Part shown: one piece after another, positions 48,426 to 57,836 of the stretch
Layout of the letters: each line of letters opens with the position of its first letter
How positions within the stretch are numbered: position 1 is the first letter of the stretch
Assembly: GCA_024643255.1 (NCBI GenBank)
Contig: JAHENF010000011.1
Location: 5,084 to 69,083, forward strand
Origin: Ilumatobacteraceae bacterium
GTDB lineage: Bacteria > Actinomycetota > Acidimicrobiia > Acidimicrobiales > Ilumatobacteraceae
Length of the DNA stretch: 64,000 bases
Direction of reading: 5' to 3'
Translations under genes and position numbers: made by a program
Notes under the pieces: model-generated
The model's input: only the letters and a program-made list of their open reading frames with translations
Databases searched by the model: none
What the model was told of the DNA's origin: nothing

Positions 48426-51400
48426 ATGAGTGCTCACAACGACGTGGCCGACATCATCGACCGCCTACAGGCGCTGGCGCACGAGCGACGACCGGACGAC
48501 ACGCTGCTCGCGTCGTTCATCGCCGAATACTTCGAGGATGTTCCCGACGACGATGCCGGAGGGCGACGTCTCGAGCTCGCCTATGCCGCAGCGGTCGCGC
48601 ATCTGCACCTCGGACGCGTCCGTCAGCGCGGCGAGACGCTCGTGCAGCTGCTGTCGCCCGATCTCGAGCGGGACGGTTGGGAGTCCGAGCGGTCGGTGCT
48701 GATGTTCGTCACCGACGACGCGCCGTTCCTCGTCGATTCGGTGCGCATGGTGTTGGATCGGCACGAGGCCGGCATCCACCTGCTCGTCCACCCGATGCTG
48801 CACGTTCGGCGCGACGATCGCCGGGTACTCGTCGATGCCGCAGCACCGGAGGGTCCTGTCGAGGCCTGGACGCTGATCGAGATCGATCGGTGTCGCGACG
48901 AACTGCGCCTCGCGCTCGAGGAGGAGGTTCGAGACGCGATCGCCAACGTGCAGCAGGCGGTGAACGACTTCGGCCCGATGCAGCAACGGCTGCGCGATGT
49001 GGCCGGCGGCGACCCACTGCTGCTGTGGCTGGCCGACGAGAACTTCGTGTTCCTGGGTGCCGCGGCGTACCAGCGCACCGAGGGCGGCCTGGTCGTCGAG
49101 CCCGGCAGCCTGCTCGGCGAGTACCGCTCCGGTCGACTCGATCCCGATCTCATCGATCCACCCCCCTTCGAGGGAAACGCCCCCTTCGCGATCGCTCGGA
49201 CCGACGCGGTGGCCGACATTCATCGCCCGGCGCGCATGACCGCCGTCGCCGTCAGGCCTGCCGGAACCAGCGAGGAATTGCGCTTCGTCGGATTGTTGGG
49301 AAGTACGGCGTACCGCCACAGCGCGTTCACCCTCCCGGTGATCGGCCAACGCGCCGACGAGGTGGTGACTCGGGTCGGAGGCTCGGTGGGCAACCACACC
49401 GGCCGCGCCGTGCGCAACGTGATCGAGACGCTCCCGCGCGACGTGTTGTTCGAACTCGGCGTCGACGAGTTGGTCGAGTTGGTCGACGCGATCGTCGGGT
49501 TGCAGGAGCGCCGCATCGTCCGGGTCTTCGACGTGACCGAACCCGTCGGGCCGTGGACGACCGTGCTGGTCTATGTACCTCGGTCGCGTTTCACGGCCTC
49601 GCTGCCCGAGCTGGTCGCCGCGCTCGTCGGCGAGCACTACGGCGGAGACACGCGCGATCTCGAGACGTTCGTCGGGACGAGCTCGCTCGCCAGAATCTCG
49701 ATGACCGTGCGTGCGGCACCGACAGCGGACCCGTCGCGTCTGGCCGAGATCATCGACGAGGCGTCGAGGACGTGGGGGGAACGTGCCCGCGAAGCGCTCG
49801 TCGACGTGCTCGGCGAGATCGAGGGGCACCGGGTGTGGTCGGTGGTCGGCCCGTCGGTTCCCGTGGACTACGAAGCGCGTGTGCGACCGTCGTCGGCGGT
49901 CGGCGATCTCGTGCATGTCGAGGCGATGTTGTCGGGGCGCGACGAGGTGGCCACGTCATTCGGCCGCTCGATCGATGCGACCGACGACTACTGGCGATTT
50001 CGGGTGTTCCTGCGCGACCGGCCCGCCACGATCGCCGAGCTGGTGCCGATCCTCGAGCATCTCGGTCTCCCGCCGGTCGACGAGCACCCGTATGTGTTCG
50101 TCGGGGAATCGGCGACCATCCACCTCGATGACATCGGCGTCGAGGTCGACGTGCCGTCCTTGGCGGACGAACGCCGTCTCGAGGTGCAACGCGCGTTCAT
50201 CGGTCTGATGAACGGTGCGATCGAGCCGGATTCGCTCAACCGGCTCATCTTGGCCGGTGGTCTCGATCGTCGCCAGATCGCCGTGCTGCGCACGTACAAC
50301 CGGTATCTCCGCCAGGCGGCATTTCCGTTCAGCGCGGTCTATGTGGCGGCGGCGATCGTTCGCCATCCCGAGATCGCTCGAGGCCTTGCCGAGGTGTTCG
50401 ACGCCAAGTTCGATCCCCACCTCGACGCTCACGATCGGGGACCGCGCGTCCTGGACGCTCGTGCGACGGTTCTCGAACTGCTCGACGCGGTGCCGTCGCT
50501 CGATGACGACCGCATCTGCCGAGCGTTCCTGACGTTGATCGATGCGACCGATCGCACGAACGCGTTCCTCGGTCGTGACGAGATGTCGGTCAAGCTGCGG
50601 CCTCACACGATCCCGTTTCTTCCGCTGCCGCGGCCCGAGTTCGAGATCTTCGTCTGCTCGCCGAAGGTCGAAGGAGTGCATCTTCGTGGCGGGCGAATCG
50701 CCCGGGGCGGGATTCGCTGGAGCGACCGTCCCGAGGACTTCCGGACCGAGGTGCTGGGCCTGGTCAAGGCCCAGATGGTGAAGAACGCCGTCATCGTGCC
50801 CACCGGCGCCAAGGGTGGGTTCGTGATCAAGGGGTCGACGATCGACCCGGCGGATCGCGACGCGGTTCGTGCCGAGGGGATCGACCGCTACCGCCGCTTC
50901 GTTCGGGCTCTGCTCGACCTGACGGACAACGTCGTCGGTGACGCGATCGTGCATCCGCCCGATGTCGTGATCTATGACCAGAACGATCCGTACCTGGTGG
51001 TCGCGGCCGACAAGGGCACCGCGACGTTCAGCGACATCGCCAACGACATCGCCGCCGACCACGACTTCTGGCTCGGCGACGCGTTCGCGTCCGGTGGGAG
51101 CCACGGTTACGACCACAAGGCGATGGGCATCACGGCGCGCGGCGCGTGGGAGAGCGTGCGCCGCCACGCACGCGTGATCGGCAAGGACGCCGACACCGAC
51201 GAACTCACGGTGGTCGGCATCGGCGACATGTCCGGCGACGTCTTCGGCAACGGGATGCTGTTGTCGTCACACCTCAGGCTGGTCGCGGCGTTCGACCATC
51301 GCCACATCTTCATCGATCCCGATCCTGATCCGGCGGTGTCTCATGGCGAACGCCGGCGGCTGTTCGAACTGCCTCGCTCGAGCTGGGCCGACTACGACGG

Positions 51401-53111
51401 CACGTTGATCTCCGCCGGAGGCGGGGTCTACTCGCGTCAGCTCAAGTCGATCGTGATCGGCGACGCTCTGCGCGAGCTCGCGGATCTGCCCGACGACGTC
51501 ACCTCGTTGCGTCCGGACGAGCTGATCTCCGCGTTGCTGTGCGCGCCGGTCGACCTGTTGTGGAACGGCGGAATCGGCACCTACGTGAAGGCGGCGTCGG
51601 AAACCCATGCCGACGTGGGCGACCGGGCCAACGACTCGGTGCGCGTCAACGGTGAGGATCTCCGCGCCCGCGTCGTCGGCGAGGGCGGCAACCTCGGCCT
51701 GACGCAGTTGGGACGCGTGGAATACGCGCTCCATGGCGGATTGATCTACACCGACGCGATCGACAACTCGGCCGGGGTCGACTGCAGCGATCACGAGGTG
51801 AACCTCAAGGTGCTCCTCGATCAACTGGTCCGTGACGGCGAACTCACGGTGAAGCAGCGCAATGAACTGCTGGTCGAGATGACCGACGAGGTCGGCCAAC
51901 TCGTGCTCGACGACAATCGGGCCCAGACCCTGGCGTTGATGATCGCCCGCACCCAGTCCCTGTCGATGGTGAACGTGCATGCCCGTTACCTCGACACGCT
52001 GGAGGCCGAGGGGTATCTCGACCGGCAGTTGGAGTTCCTGCCGACCGACAAGCAGGTGGCCGAGCGGCAGAGCCTGGGCAGCGGACTGCGCGCTCCGGAG
52101 TTCGCCGTGATGATCGCCTACACGAAGAATGCGGATGTCGTGGAGGTGCTCGAGTCCGACCTGCCCGACGACCCGGCGCTCGAACCCGACCTGATGGCGT
52201 ACTTCCCGGCGTTGATCCGTGAGCGGTTTCCCGAGGCGATCCGTGCGCACCGGCTGCGACGCGAGATCGTCACGACGAGCATCGTCAACAACATGGTCAA
52301 CCTGGCCGGGATCTCGTTCGATCATCGCATGACCGAGGACTCCGGTGCCTCGGTGTCGGACGTGACGAGGGCGTTCCTGGCGTCTCGCGACATCTTCGGG
52401 TTCGCCGACGTCTGGCGCGAGATCGACGAACTCGGGAGTTCGATCAGCCTCGACACCCAGATCGCGCTGTTCCTCGATGCCCGCCGTCTGACGGAGCGGG
52501 GCACCGTGTGGTTGCTGCGCCATCGGCGCCCGCCACTCGACATCGCCGATGCCGTCGACACGTTCTCGGCGGGCCTCGCCTTTCTCTGCGATTCGCTCGA
52601 GGACGTCGTCAGTGGCCGTGTGCTCGACGAGGTCGACCGCCTCCGCGAAGCGCGGGTCGCCGCTGGGGTGCCGGTCGGCCTCGCGGCGCGCTCCGCACGC
52701 TGGCCGTGGCTGCACACCGGGTTCGACATCGTCGAGATCGCACACACCGAGGCCTGCAACGTGGCCGACGCGGCGACGGCGTACTGGGCGGCGTTCGACG
52801 CGTTCGACCTCGACTGGCTGTGGGACGGCATCGGCGGGCTGGCCCGCTCCGACCGGTGGCAGCAACAGGCTCGTTCTGCACTGCGCGACGACTTCATGAC
52901 GGTGCTGGCCGATCTGACCCGCAATGTGATGCGGTCCGGCGACGGGTCGCCGTCGGCGTGGATCGCGGCGAACGAACGGGCGGTGTCGCGGGCGCTGTCG
53001 ATGCACACAGAGATCCGGCGGGCCGAGAGCTTCGACCTGACCACACTGTCGGTCGCGCTCCGCCAGTTGCGCAACCTCACGCTGACCGCCGTCGCCCGGC
53101 CATCGGCCTGA
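48426..53111 (+). CDS. gdh: NAD-specific glutamate dehydrogenase, large (180-kDa) class
   Basis: The protein has 1561 residues, within the usual size of the 180-kDa NAD-GDH. An N-terminal ACT-like region (about 1-450) precedes the catalytic core, which begins near residue 690. Around residues 758-800 are RGGIRWSDRPEDFRTEVLGLVKAQMVKNAVIVPTGAKGG in parts, with the catalytic Lys. VVGEGGNLGLTQLGRVEYALHGG marks the NAD fold near residue 1080. The C-terminal ~400 residues form the regulatory region. It deaminates glutamate catabolically. gltX follows 92 bp later. Confidence 0.95.
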   Translation: MSAHNDVADIIDRLQALAHERRPDDTLLASFIAEYFEDVPDDDAGGRRLELAYAAAVAHLHLGRVRQRGETLVQLLSPDLERDGWESERSVLMFVTDDAPFLVDSVRMVLDRHEAGIHLLVHPMLHVRRDDRRVLVDAAAPEGPVEAWTLIEIDRCRDELRLALEEEVRDAIANVQQAVNDFGPMQQRLRDVAGGDPLLLWLADENFVFLGAAAYQRTEGGLVVEPGSLLGEYRSGRLDPDLIDPPPFEGNAPFAIARTDAVADIHRPARMTAVAVRPAGTSEELRFVGLLGSTAYRHSAFTLPVIGQRADEVVTRVGGSVGNHTGRAVRNVIETLPRDVLFELGVDELVELVDAIVGLQERRIVRVFDVTEPVGPWTTVLVYVPRSRFTASLPELVAALVGEHYGGDTRDLETFVGTSSLARISMTVRAAPTADPSRLAEIIDEASRTWGERAREALVDVLGEIEGHRVWSVVGPSVPVDYEARVRPSSAVGDLVHVEAMLSGRDEVATSFGRSIDATDDYWRFRVFLRDRPATIAELVPILEHLGLPPVDEHPYVFVGESATIHLDDIGVEVDVPSLADERRLEVQRAFIGLMNGAIEPDSLNRLILAGGLDRRQIAVLRTYNRYLRQAAFPFSAVYVAAAIVRHPEIARGLAEVFDAKFDPHLDAHDRGPRVLDARATVLELLDAVPSLDDDRICRAFLTLIDATDRTNAFLGRDEMSVKLRPHTIPFLPLPRPEFEIFVCSPKVEGVHLRGGRIARGGIRWSDRPEDFRTEVLGLVKAQMVKNAVIVPTGAKGGFVIKGSTIDPADRDAVRAEGIDRYRRFVRALLDLTDNVVGDAIVHPPDVVIYDQNDPYLVVAADKGTATFSDIANDIAADHDFWLGDAFASGGSHGYDHKAMGITARGAWESVRRHARVIGKDADTDELTVVGIGDMSGDVFGNGMLLSSHLRLVAAFDHRHIFIDPDPDPAVSHGERRRLFELPRSSWADYDGTLISAGGGVYSRQLKSIVIGDALRELADLPDDVTSLRPDELISALLCAPVDLLWNGGIGTYVKAASETHADVGDRANDSVRVNGEDLRARVVGEGGNLGLTQLGRVEYALHGGLIYTDAIDNSAGVDCSDHEVNLKVLLDQLVRDGELTVKQRNELLVEMTDEVGQLVLDDNRAQTLALMIARTQSLSMVNVHARYLDTLEAEGYLDRQLEFLPTDKQVAERQSLGSGLRAPEFAVMIAYTKNADVVEVLESDLPDDPALEPDLMAYFPALIRERFPEAIRAHRLRREIVTTSIVNNMVNLAGISFDHRMTEDSGASVSDVTRAFLASRDIFGFADVWREIDELGSSISLDTQIALFLDARRLTERGTVWLLRHRRPPLDIADAVDTFSAGLAFLCDSLEDVVSGRVLDEVDRLREARVAAGVPVGLAARSARWPWLHTGFDIVEIAHTEACNVADAATAYWAAFDAFDLDWLWDGIGGLARSDRWQQQARSALRDDFMTVLADLTRNVMRSGDGSPSAWIAANERAVSRALSMHTEIRRAESFDLTTLSVALRQLRNLTLTAVARPSA

Positions 53112-53203
53112 AACCGTTGACGAAACCTTGTTGAGGTCTTGGCGCCCGCCTGACCGAGACCGACGGGTTCCTGAACCGACGGGCAGATAGCGTCGCAGAT
53201 GTC

Positions 53204-54625
53204 ATGACCAACGGCCCCCGATTTCGCTTCGCGCCGTCACCGACCGGCTCGTTCCACGTCGGTGGGGCGCGCACGGCGTTGCACAACTGGGCCCTGGCGC
53301 GGCGTCTCGGTGGCACGTTCGTCCTGCGCATCGAGGACACCGACGAGGCGCGCAACCGTCCTGAGTGGACCCAGGGCATCATCGATGCGCTTGCCTGGAT
53401 CGGCATCTCGGCCGACGATCCGCACTTCGAGGGCCCGCACTTCCAGAGCGAGTACGCGGCTGCCCACGTGGCGGCTGCCCACCGTCTGTTCGAGCAGGGC
53501 GATGCGTACTACTGCGATCTCAGTGGTGAGCAGATCCAGGAACGGGCGAAAGAGCTGGGGCTGTCGGGCTACGACGGCCACTCGCGTGACCGTGGTCTCG
53601 GACCCGGCCCCGGGCGCGTGCTGCGGTTCCGTGTCCCCGACGGCATCACCGTCGTCAACGACCTGGTCCGTGGTGAGGTCTCCTTCGAGAACTCGACCAT
53701 CGAGGACTTCGTGTTGCTGCGCGGCAACGGCACGCCGGTGTTCCTGATCGCCAACGTCGTCGATGACATCGAGATGGGGATCACGCACGTGGTGCGTGCC
53801 GAGGAACACCTTCCGAACACACCGAAACAGCAGATGCTGTGGCAGGCGCTCGGGCACGAGCCGCCCCAGTGGGCTCACGTGCCGGTGCTGGTCAACGAGC
53901 AGCGCAAGAAGCTCTCCAAGCGGCGTGACAAGGTGGCTCTCGAGCAGTACCGCGACGAGGGATTCCTCGCCGACGCGATGGTCAACTACCTGATGACGCT
54001 CGGCTGGACGCCGCCGGGCGCGGAGGAGTCGGGCTCGGAGATCGCTTCGTGGCCGGAGATCGAGGCGGCATTCCGGCTCGAGGACGTCACGCATTCACCG
54101 GCGTTCTTCGACGTGAAGAAGCTGGCCGCATTCAACGGCGACTACATCCGCATGATGCCGCTCGACGAGTTCATCGAGCGGGCAGGAGCCGAGCTGCCGA
54201 TCGAATGGGATCGAGCTCGTTTCACCGCGATCGCCCCGCACATCCAGGAGCGTCTGACCACGTTGACCGAGGTTCCGGACAAGGTCGATTTCCTGTTCTG
54301 GCCCGACGACTCACCGATCGAGTACGACGAAGCCTCGTGGGACAAGGCGTTCGCGGCCGACTGGGCGCGCCCGCTGCTCGACGACGTGCTCGAGGCGTAT
54401 GGAGCGATCGCCGAGTGGAACGCCGATGCGTTGAAGGTTGCGCTCGAAGACGTGATGGCGCGCTACGAGTTGAAGCTCGGCAAGGCACAGGCGCCCGTGA
54501 GGGTGGCGGTGACCGGACGTTCCGTCGGGCCGCCGCTGTTCGAGTCGTTGGAAGTGCTGGGGCGGTACGAGACACTGCGTCGCCTGTCGGACGCGAACGA
54601 ACGCGCGGCTGCACGAGCCGGGTGA
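53204..54625 (+). CDS. gltX: Glutamyl-tRNA synthetase
   Basis: This 473-residue class I synthetase has the HIGH-like [17 protein letters not shown] at the N-terminus, [13 protein letters not shown], and the KMSKS-like [19 protein letters not shown] at about 236. The discriminating C-terminal anticodon domain is present. ATG 53204 is 10 nt after TAGCGT (53188-53193). Its tRNA substrate, tRNA-Glu, is 1.1 kb downstream. Confidence 0.96.
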   Translation: MTNGPRFRFAPSPTGSFHVGGARTALHNWALARRLGGTFVLRIEDTDEARNRPEWTQGIIDALAWIGISADDPHFEGPHFQSEYAAAHVAAAHRLFEQGDAYYCDLSGEQIQERAKELGLSGYDGHSRDRGLGPGPGRVLRFRVPDGITVVNDLVRGEVSFENSTIEDFVLLRGNGTPVFLIANVVDDIEMGITHVVRAEEHLPNTPKQQMLWQALGHEPPQWAHVPVLVNEQRKKLSKRRDKVALEQYRDEGFLADAMVNYLMTLGWTPPGAEESGSEIASWPEIEAAFRLEDVTHSPAFFDVKKLAAFNGDYIRMMPLDEFIERAGAELPIEWDRARFTAIAPHIQERLTTLTEVPDKVDFLFWPDDSPIEYDEASWDKAFAADWARPLLDDVLEAYGAIAEWNADALKVALEDVMARYELKLGKAQAPVRVAVTGRSVGPPLFESLEVLGRYETLRRLSDANERAAARAG

Positions 54626-54629
54626 CGAC

Positions 54630-55457
54630 ATGGCGGATCGCGAGCTCCAACTCCCCTCTGACGAGCAGCGGCTCCGCGACCGAGAACTCATCGAAGCGCT
54701 CGACGAACACCAACCGGTGGGGGTGCGCTATGCGCGCTCTGGAGCGGTCGCGCCCTCGACCGACCGCGAGCCGACGATGCGTCCCGATCCGGAGGCCGCC
54801 GTCGTCCGAGATCCGACACCGGTGCAGTCGCTGCTCCAACCACGGCGCCGGATCGGCCGTCGGCTCGCCCAGGTCGCCGGCGTGCTCGTCGTGCTCGGTG
54901 CGCTCTACCTCGGTGTCTCGTTCTGGCAGGTGTGGTCGACGGGTCGTTCCGACGAAGCGCGGTCGGTCGACGCGATCGTGGTGATGGGCGCCGCGCAGTA
55001 CGACGGGCGTCCGTCGCCCCAACTCGCCGCCCGACTCGATCACGCGATTGCACTGTGGCCGCAGGGGTTCGCCGAGCGGATCATCGTGACGGGAGGCAAC
55101 CAGCCGGGGGATCGTTTCACCGAGGCCGATGCCTCCGCGAGGTATCTCATCGATCGGGGCGTTCCGGCTGACGCGATCATCCTGGAGGGCGAAGGGTCGA
55201 CGACGTACGAGTCGATGAGCAACGTGGCGGCGCAGGTCGGCGGGATCGTCGAGTCGGTCCTCATCGTCACCGATCCGTATCACGCACTGCGGACCCGGCT
55301 GATCGCGGAGGGTCTCGGTTTCGAGGCGTACGTGTCGCCGACTCCCACGTCGGTGGTGTCGGGGTCGACGGAGATCCGACGCGAGGTCGGCGAGGCGGCC
55401 GGTGTGGCCATCGGGCGGATCATCGGCTTCGACCGCCTGAGTCGGCTGACCGATTGA
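54630..55457 (+). CDS. YdcF/DUF218-family membrane protein
   Basis: The protein has 275 residues. A charged cytosolic N-terminus (about 1-77) and a single membrane span (about 81-103) precede a DUF218 domain with DAIVVMGAAQYDGRPSPQLAARLDHA in parts, IIVTGGNQPGDRFTEADASARYL and ILEGEGSTTYESMSNVAA. Relatives include ElyC and SanA, linked to envelope integrity. It starts 5 bases after gltX. Confidence 0.88.
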   Translation: MADRELQLPSDEQRLRDRELIEALDEHQPVGVRYARSGAVAPSTDREPTMRPDPEAAVVRDPTPVQSLLQPRRRIGRRLAQVAGVLVVLGALYLGVSFWQVWSTGRSDEARSVDAIVVMGAAQYDGRPSPQLAARLDHAIALWPQGFAERIIVTGGNQPGDRFTEADASARYLIDRGVPADAIILEGEGSTTYESMSNVAAQVGGIVESVLIVTDPYHALRTRLIAEGLGFEAYVSPTPTSVVSGSTEIRREVGEAAGVAIGRIIGFDRLSRLTD

Positions 55458-55480
55458 GTGGCCCGGCCGTTTCACGCCGA

Positions 55481-55486
55481 TACAAT
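55481..55486 (+). promoter_or_regulatory. -10 element of tRNA-Gln
   Basis: TACAAT lies 34 nt before the mature tRNA-Gln, leaving a 5' leader of about 28 nt after the predicted start. A TTGAGT at 55454-55459 is 21 nt upstream, further than ideal for a -35. Confidence 0.5.
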
Positions 55487-55520
55487 CCCGTGCCGCACCG
55501 GTCGTGAGACCGTCACACCA

Positions 55521-55592
55521 TGGGGTGTGGTGTAATTGGTAACACAGCAGTTTCTGGTACTGTCATTCGGGGTTCGAGTCCCTGCACCCCAG
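55521..55592 (+). tRNA. tRNA-Gln (anticodon CTG)
   Basis: A complete cloverleaf: acceptor TGGGGTG pairs with CACCCCA, the D-loop has AATTGGTAA, and the anticodon stem GCAGT/ACTGT holds loop TTCTGGT (anticodon CTG). The T arm GGGGTTCGAGTCCCT and discriminator G complete it. No CCA is encoded. glnS is 5.5 kb downstream. Confidence 0.95.
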
Positions 55593-55721
55593 CTCTGATC
55601 GATCGCCGACCCGCTCGCAACTGCGAGCATCACGGGTCGGTGTTCGTCGTTTTCGGCCCGGTTCACTCGTGCGGACGGGTGGGATCGCGGGCCCGGCTGA
55701 TATCGTTGCCGATCGCTACTT

Positions 55722-55797
55722 GGCCCGTTCGTCTAGTGGCCTAGGACACCACCCTCTCAAGGTGGCGGCACGGGTTCGAATCCCGTACGGGCTGCCA
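55722..55797 (+). tRNA. tRNA-Glu (anticodon CTC)
   Basis: A complete cloverleaf: acceptor GGCCCGT pairs with ACGGGCT (one G-U), D arm GTCTAGTGGCCTAGGAC, anticodon stem CCACC/GGTGG with loop CTCTCAA (anticodon CTC), T arm ACGGGTTCGAATCCCGT. Discriminator G is followed by an encoded CCA (55795-55797). Confidence 0.95.
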
Positions 55798-55821
55798 AGC
55801 AACTGTAACAACTCCAGGTCA

Positions 55822-55843
55822 GAGGCCCTCTCCGGAGGGTCTC
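55822..55843 (+). terminator. Likely terminator after tRNA-Glu
   Basis: GAGGCCCTC and GAGGGTCTC form a stem with loop TCCG and one mismatch, followed by TTGCCGTTCTTGG. It lies 25 bp after the tRNA. Confidence 0.6.
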
Positions 55844-55882
55844 TTGCCGTTCTTGGCCTCCGGTATCACGTCCCAACCTTGC

Positions 55883-56035
55883 GATGAGTCTCAGCGCGAC
55901 CTGTGCGCGCCCAGACTCATCGGTGACGTCTCATTCGTCGCTGTGATGAGTTTCAGCGCGACCTGTGCGCGCCCAGACTCATCGGTGACGTTTCATTCGT
56001 CGCTGTGATGAGGTTGGCCGCGACCTGAGGCGGCT
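55883..56035. repeat. 62-bp tandem repeat, two full units plus a partial third
   Basis: Units start at 55883, 55945 and 56007, an exact 62-bp period. The first two differ at two positions (C/T); the third diverges after about 30 bp. Each unit contains GATGAGTCT ... AGACTCATC-type inverted arms enclosing CAGCGCGACC and GTGCGCGCC, so each can fold as a hairpin. The array lies between tRNA-Glu and a small lipoprotein gene. Confidence 0.88.
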
Positions 56036-56051
56036 GTGCCAACATCGCCGC

Positions 56052-56417
56052 ATGGGATGGAGGCAACTCGTTGCCGTGCGGTCGGCGGCCGTTGTGCTGG
56101 TGCTCTCGGGATGTGGGGCTGGGAGTTCGGCAGTCTGCGTGACCAACGATGTCGGCAGGGTATGTGCCGACGTGTCCAACGGGGTGATCGAGTTCAGCGG
56201 ACGGGGACTCGAACCGGGCTCGGATGTCCGGTTCGTCAGCCACGACGCCAACACCGACCCCCGGCCGATCGTCATGCGGGTCGGCACGGACGGATCCTTC
56301 GAGCCGGACGGCAGGGGTGTCATCTCGATGTTCGCCGACACGGAGTTCACGTTTGCCGTCTCGGCGATCGACGCCAAGGGCGAATCGATCGAGGGCGACA
56401 TCGTCATCACGAATTGA
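56052..56417 (+). CDS. Small lipoprotein, function unknown
   Basis: This 121-residue protein has a signal peptide ending in the lipobox VLSGC (Cys21). The mature part is beta-rich (VIEFSGRGLEPGSDVRFV, FTFAVSAIDAKG) and has two Cys (VCVTNDVGRVC) that could pair, resembling small Ig-like secreted domains. It overlaps the convergent next gene by 11 bp. Confidence 0.7.
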   Translation: MGWRQLVAVRSAAVVLVLSGCGAGSSAVCVTNDVGRVCADVSNGVIEFSGRGLEPGSDVRFVSHDANTDPRPIVMRVGTDGSFEPDGRGVISMFADTEFTFAVSAIDAKGESIEGDIVITN

Positions 56418-57348
56418 TCGACACGTCGACGGTCTGCTCGCGGCAGTGTTGGACGATCATCTCGAATTCCGGCGTCAACGAGGTGATGTCGATCGGGATC
56501 GAGAACGGCCCGGAACCGTCGACCGAGATCTCGAATTCGGTGCCGAAGCGTTTGGTGACCTCGGCCATCGCATGCGGATCGCAGCGGTTCACGACGAACT
56601 CGAGCGGGATCTCGATCGTCTGGTCGCTGCTCGCCATCTCGTCGACAGTGACGTCGTCGACTCTTCGCGTGCCGATCAGTACGGTGCCGCGGATCGTGCC
56701 CAGGGAGATGTCGGGCGTTCCTTCGGTCCGGGTGATCACGAGCGTCGTCCTCACGGTCTGGTCGTCGACGGTCGTGCCGACGAAGGTGGCGTCGGTGGCT
56801 TCGTCGAAGGCGCTGGCCGTGCACTGCTTGCCGCGGATTGCGTCGAGGATGTCCGTGCCCTCGAGGTCGAGCCGCGCCACCGACACCGGCGTCGTCTCCG
56901 AATCGTTCGACGCCGTGACGACGAGCGCGGCCTCCACGGTCATCGGGTCGTCGCAGTCATCGGTGCTGCCGTACGGCACCTGCACCGCGATCTGTCGACC
57001 TGCTCCGATCAGCGTGTTGCGAGGGGCTGCCGGCGCCGTGTCGAAGAACGTGGACACCAGTTGTCGATCGGTGATCAACAGATCGCGGTTCGAGTCGTTG
57101 TGCACCAACACGTTGATCAACCCGCGATCGAGGAGGTCACGCTGGCGGGTGATGATCAACTCCGCGCTGACGCCGTCGAGATCGACCGTCCCGGCAGTGA
57201 TCGTGGTCGTGTCCGCTTCGGAGATCCTCGACGAGGTCTGGGGTGACGCGGCGCTGCAGGCGCCGAGGACGGCGATCGTCGCGATGAGTGCGAGTGGCCG
57301 TGCGAGGGCCTGACCTGGGTGCGCGGACAACGGCATCGTCCTCATCAT
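56407..57348 (-). CDS. Secreted lipoprotein, function unknown
   Basis: The protein has 313 residues with a signal peptide and lipobox VLGAC. No recognised domain; the mature part shows alternating beta strands (VSAELIITRQRDLLDRGLI, TVEAALVVTASND, TLVITRTEG) and five or more Cys. It may bind a ligand or surface partner. Three ATGs within 13 bases at the start (57348, 57345, 57336) leave the exact start uncertain. It is divergent from the Rrf2 regulator. Confidence 0.65.
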   Translation of the reverse strand: MMRTMPLSAHPGQALARPLALIATIAVLGACSAASPQTSSRISEADTTTITAGTVDLDGVSAELIITRQRDLLDRGLINVLVHNDSNRDLLITDRQLVSTFFDTAPAAPRNTLIGAGRQIAVQVPYGSTDDCDDPMTVEAALVVTASNDSETTPVSVARLDLEGTDILDAIRGKQCTASAFDEATDATFVGTTVDDQTVRTTLVITRTEGTPDISLGTIRGTVLIGTRRVDDVTVDEMASSDQTIEIPLEFVVNRCDPHAMAEVTKRFGTEFEISVDGSGPFSIPIDITSLTPEFEMIVQHCREQTVDVSINS

Positions 57349-57427
57349 GGTCCCGACGGCGCACCACAGGTCGTGTTCGGGCCGATGGTCCCTGGCGCCG
57401 AGCCTCACAATCGACAAGTCTCGTACT

Positions 57428-57832
57428 GTGCGACTGGAGATCACGCAACGTGCCGACTTGGCGGTCCGCGCCCTCGTCCTGCTCGATTGCGCGTCGAACC
57501 GGTTGAAGAGCGCCGACCTGGCGGAGGAACTCAGTACGACGCCCGGCTTCGTCCCCCAGGTGATGGGGCCGCTCGTGCGCGCCGGCTGGGTCCGGTCGGT
57601 GCCGGGCCCGACGGGAGGGTACGAGTCGGTCGTCAGGCTCGGCGATCTCAGCGTGCTCGACGTGGTGGAGGAGGTCGACGGCCCGACCGACAATGGGCGC
57701 TGTGTCGTCGCGGATCGGCAATGCGTCGCCGACGAACCATGCGTGCTGCACGTCGCCTGGGCACGCGCCCGAGTGGAGCTTCGTTCGTCGCTGGGGGGCC
57801 TCACGCTCGCGGCGCTCGCCGGGGAGTGCTGA
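57428..57832 (+). CDS. Rrf2-family regulator, NsrR/IscR-like
   Basis: The protein has 134 residues. The winged helix opens with MRLEITQRADLAVRALV and includes SADLAEELSTTPGFVPQVMG. Cys92, Cys99 and Cys105 (C-X6-C-X5-C) match the iron-sulfur ligand region of NsrR (C-X5-C-X5-C-like) and IscR. It lies two genes before a NirK-like protein, a classic NsrR target, so nitric-oxide sensing is the best guess. GTG 57428 was chosen by family alignment; the longer frame from 57347 has no Rrf2 features. Confidence 0.85.
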   Translation: MRLEITQRADLAVRALVLLDCASNRLKSADLAEELSTTPGFVPQVMGPLVRAGWVRSVPGPTGGYESVVRLGDLSVLDVVEEVDGPTDNGRCVVADRQCVADEPCVLHVAWARARVELRSSLGGLTLAALAGEC

Positions 57833-57836
57833 GTCC

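Noticed and set aside
55883-56035. Possible CRISPR array
   Set aside because: The 62-bp units are contiguous with no variable spacers and only two and a half copies; no cas genes.
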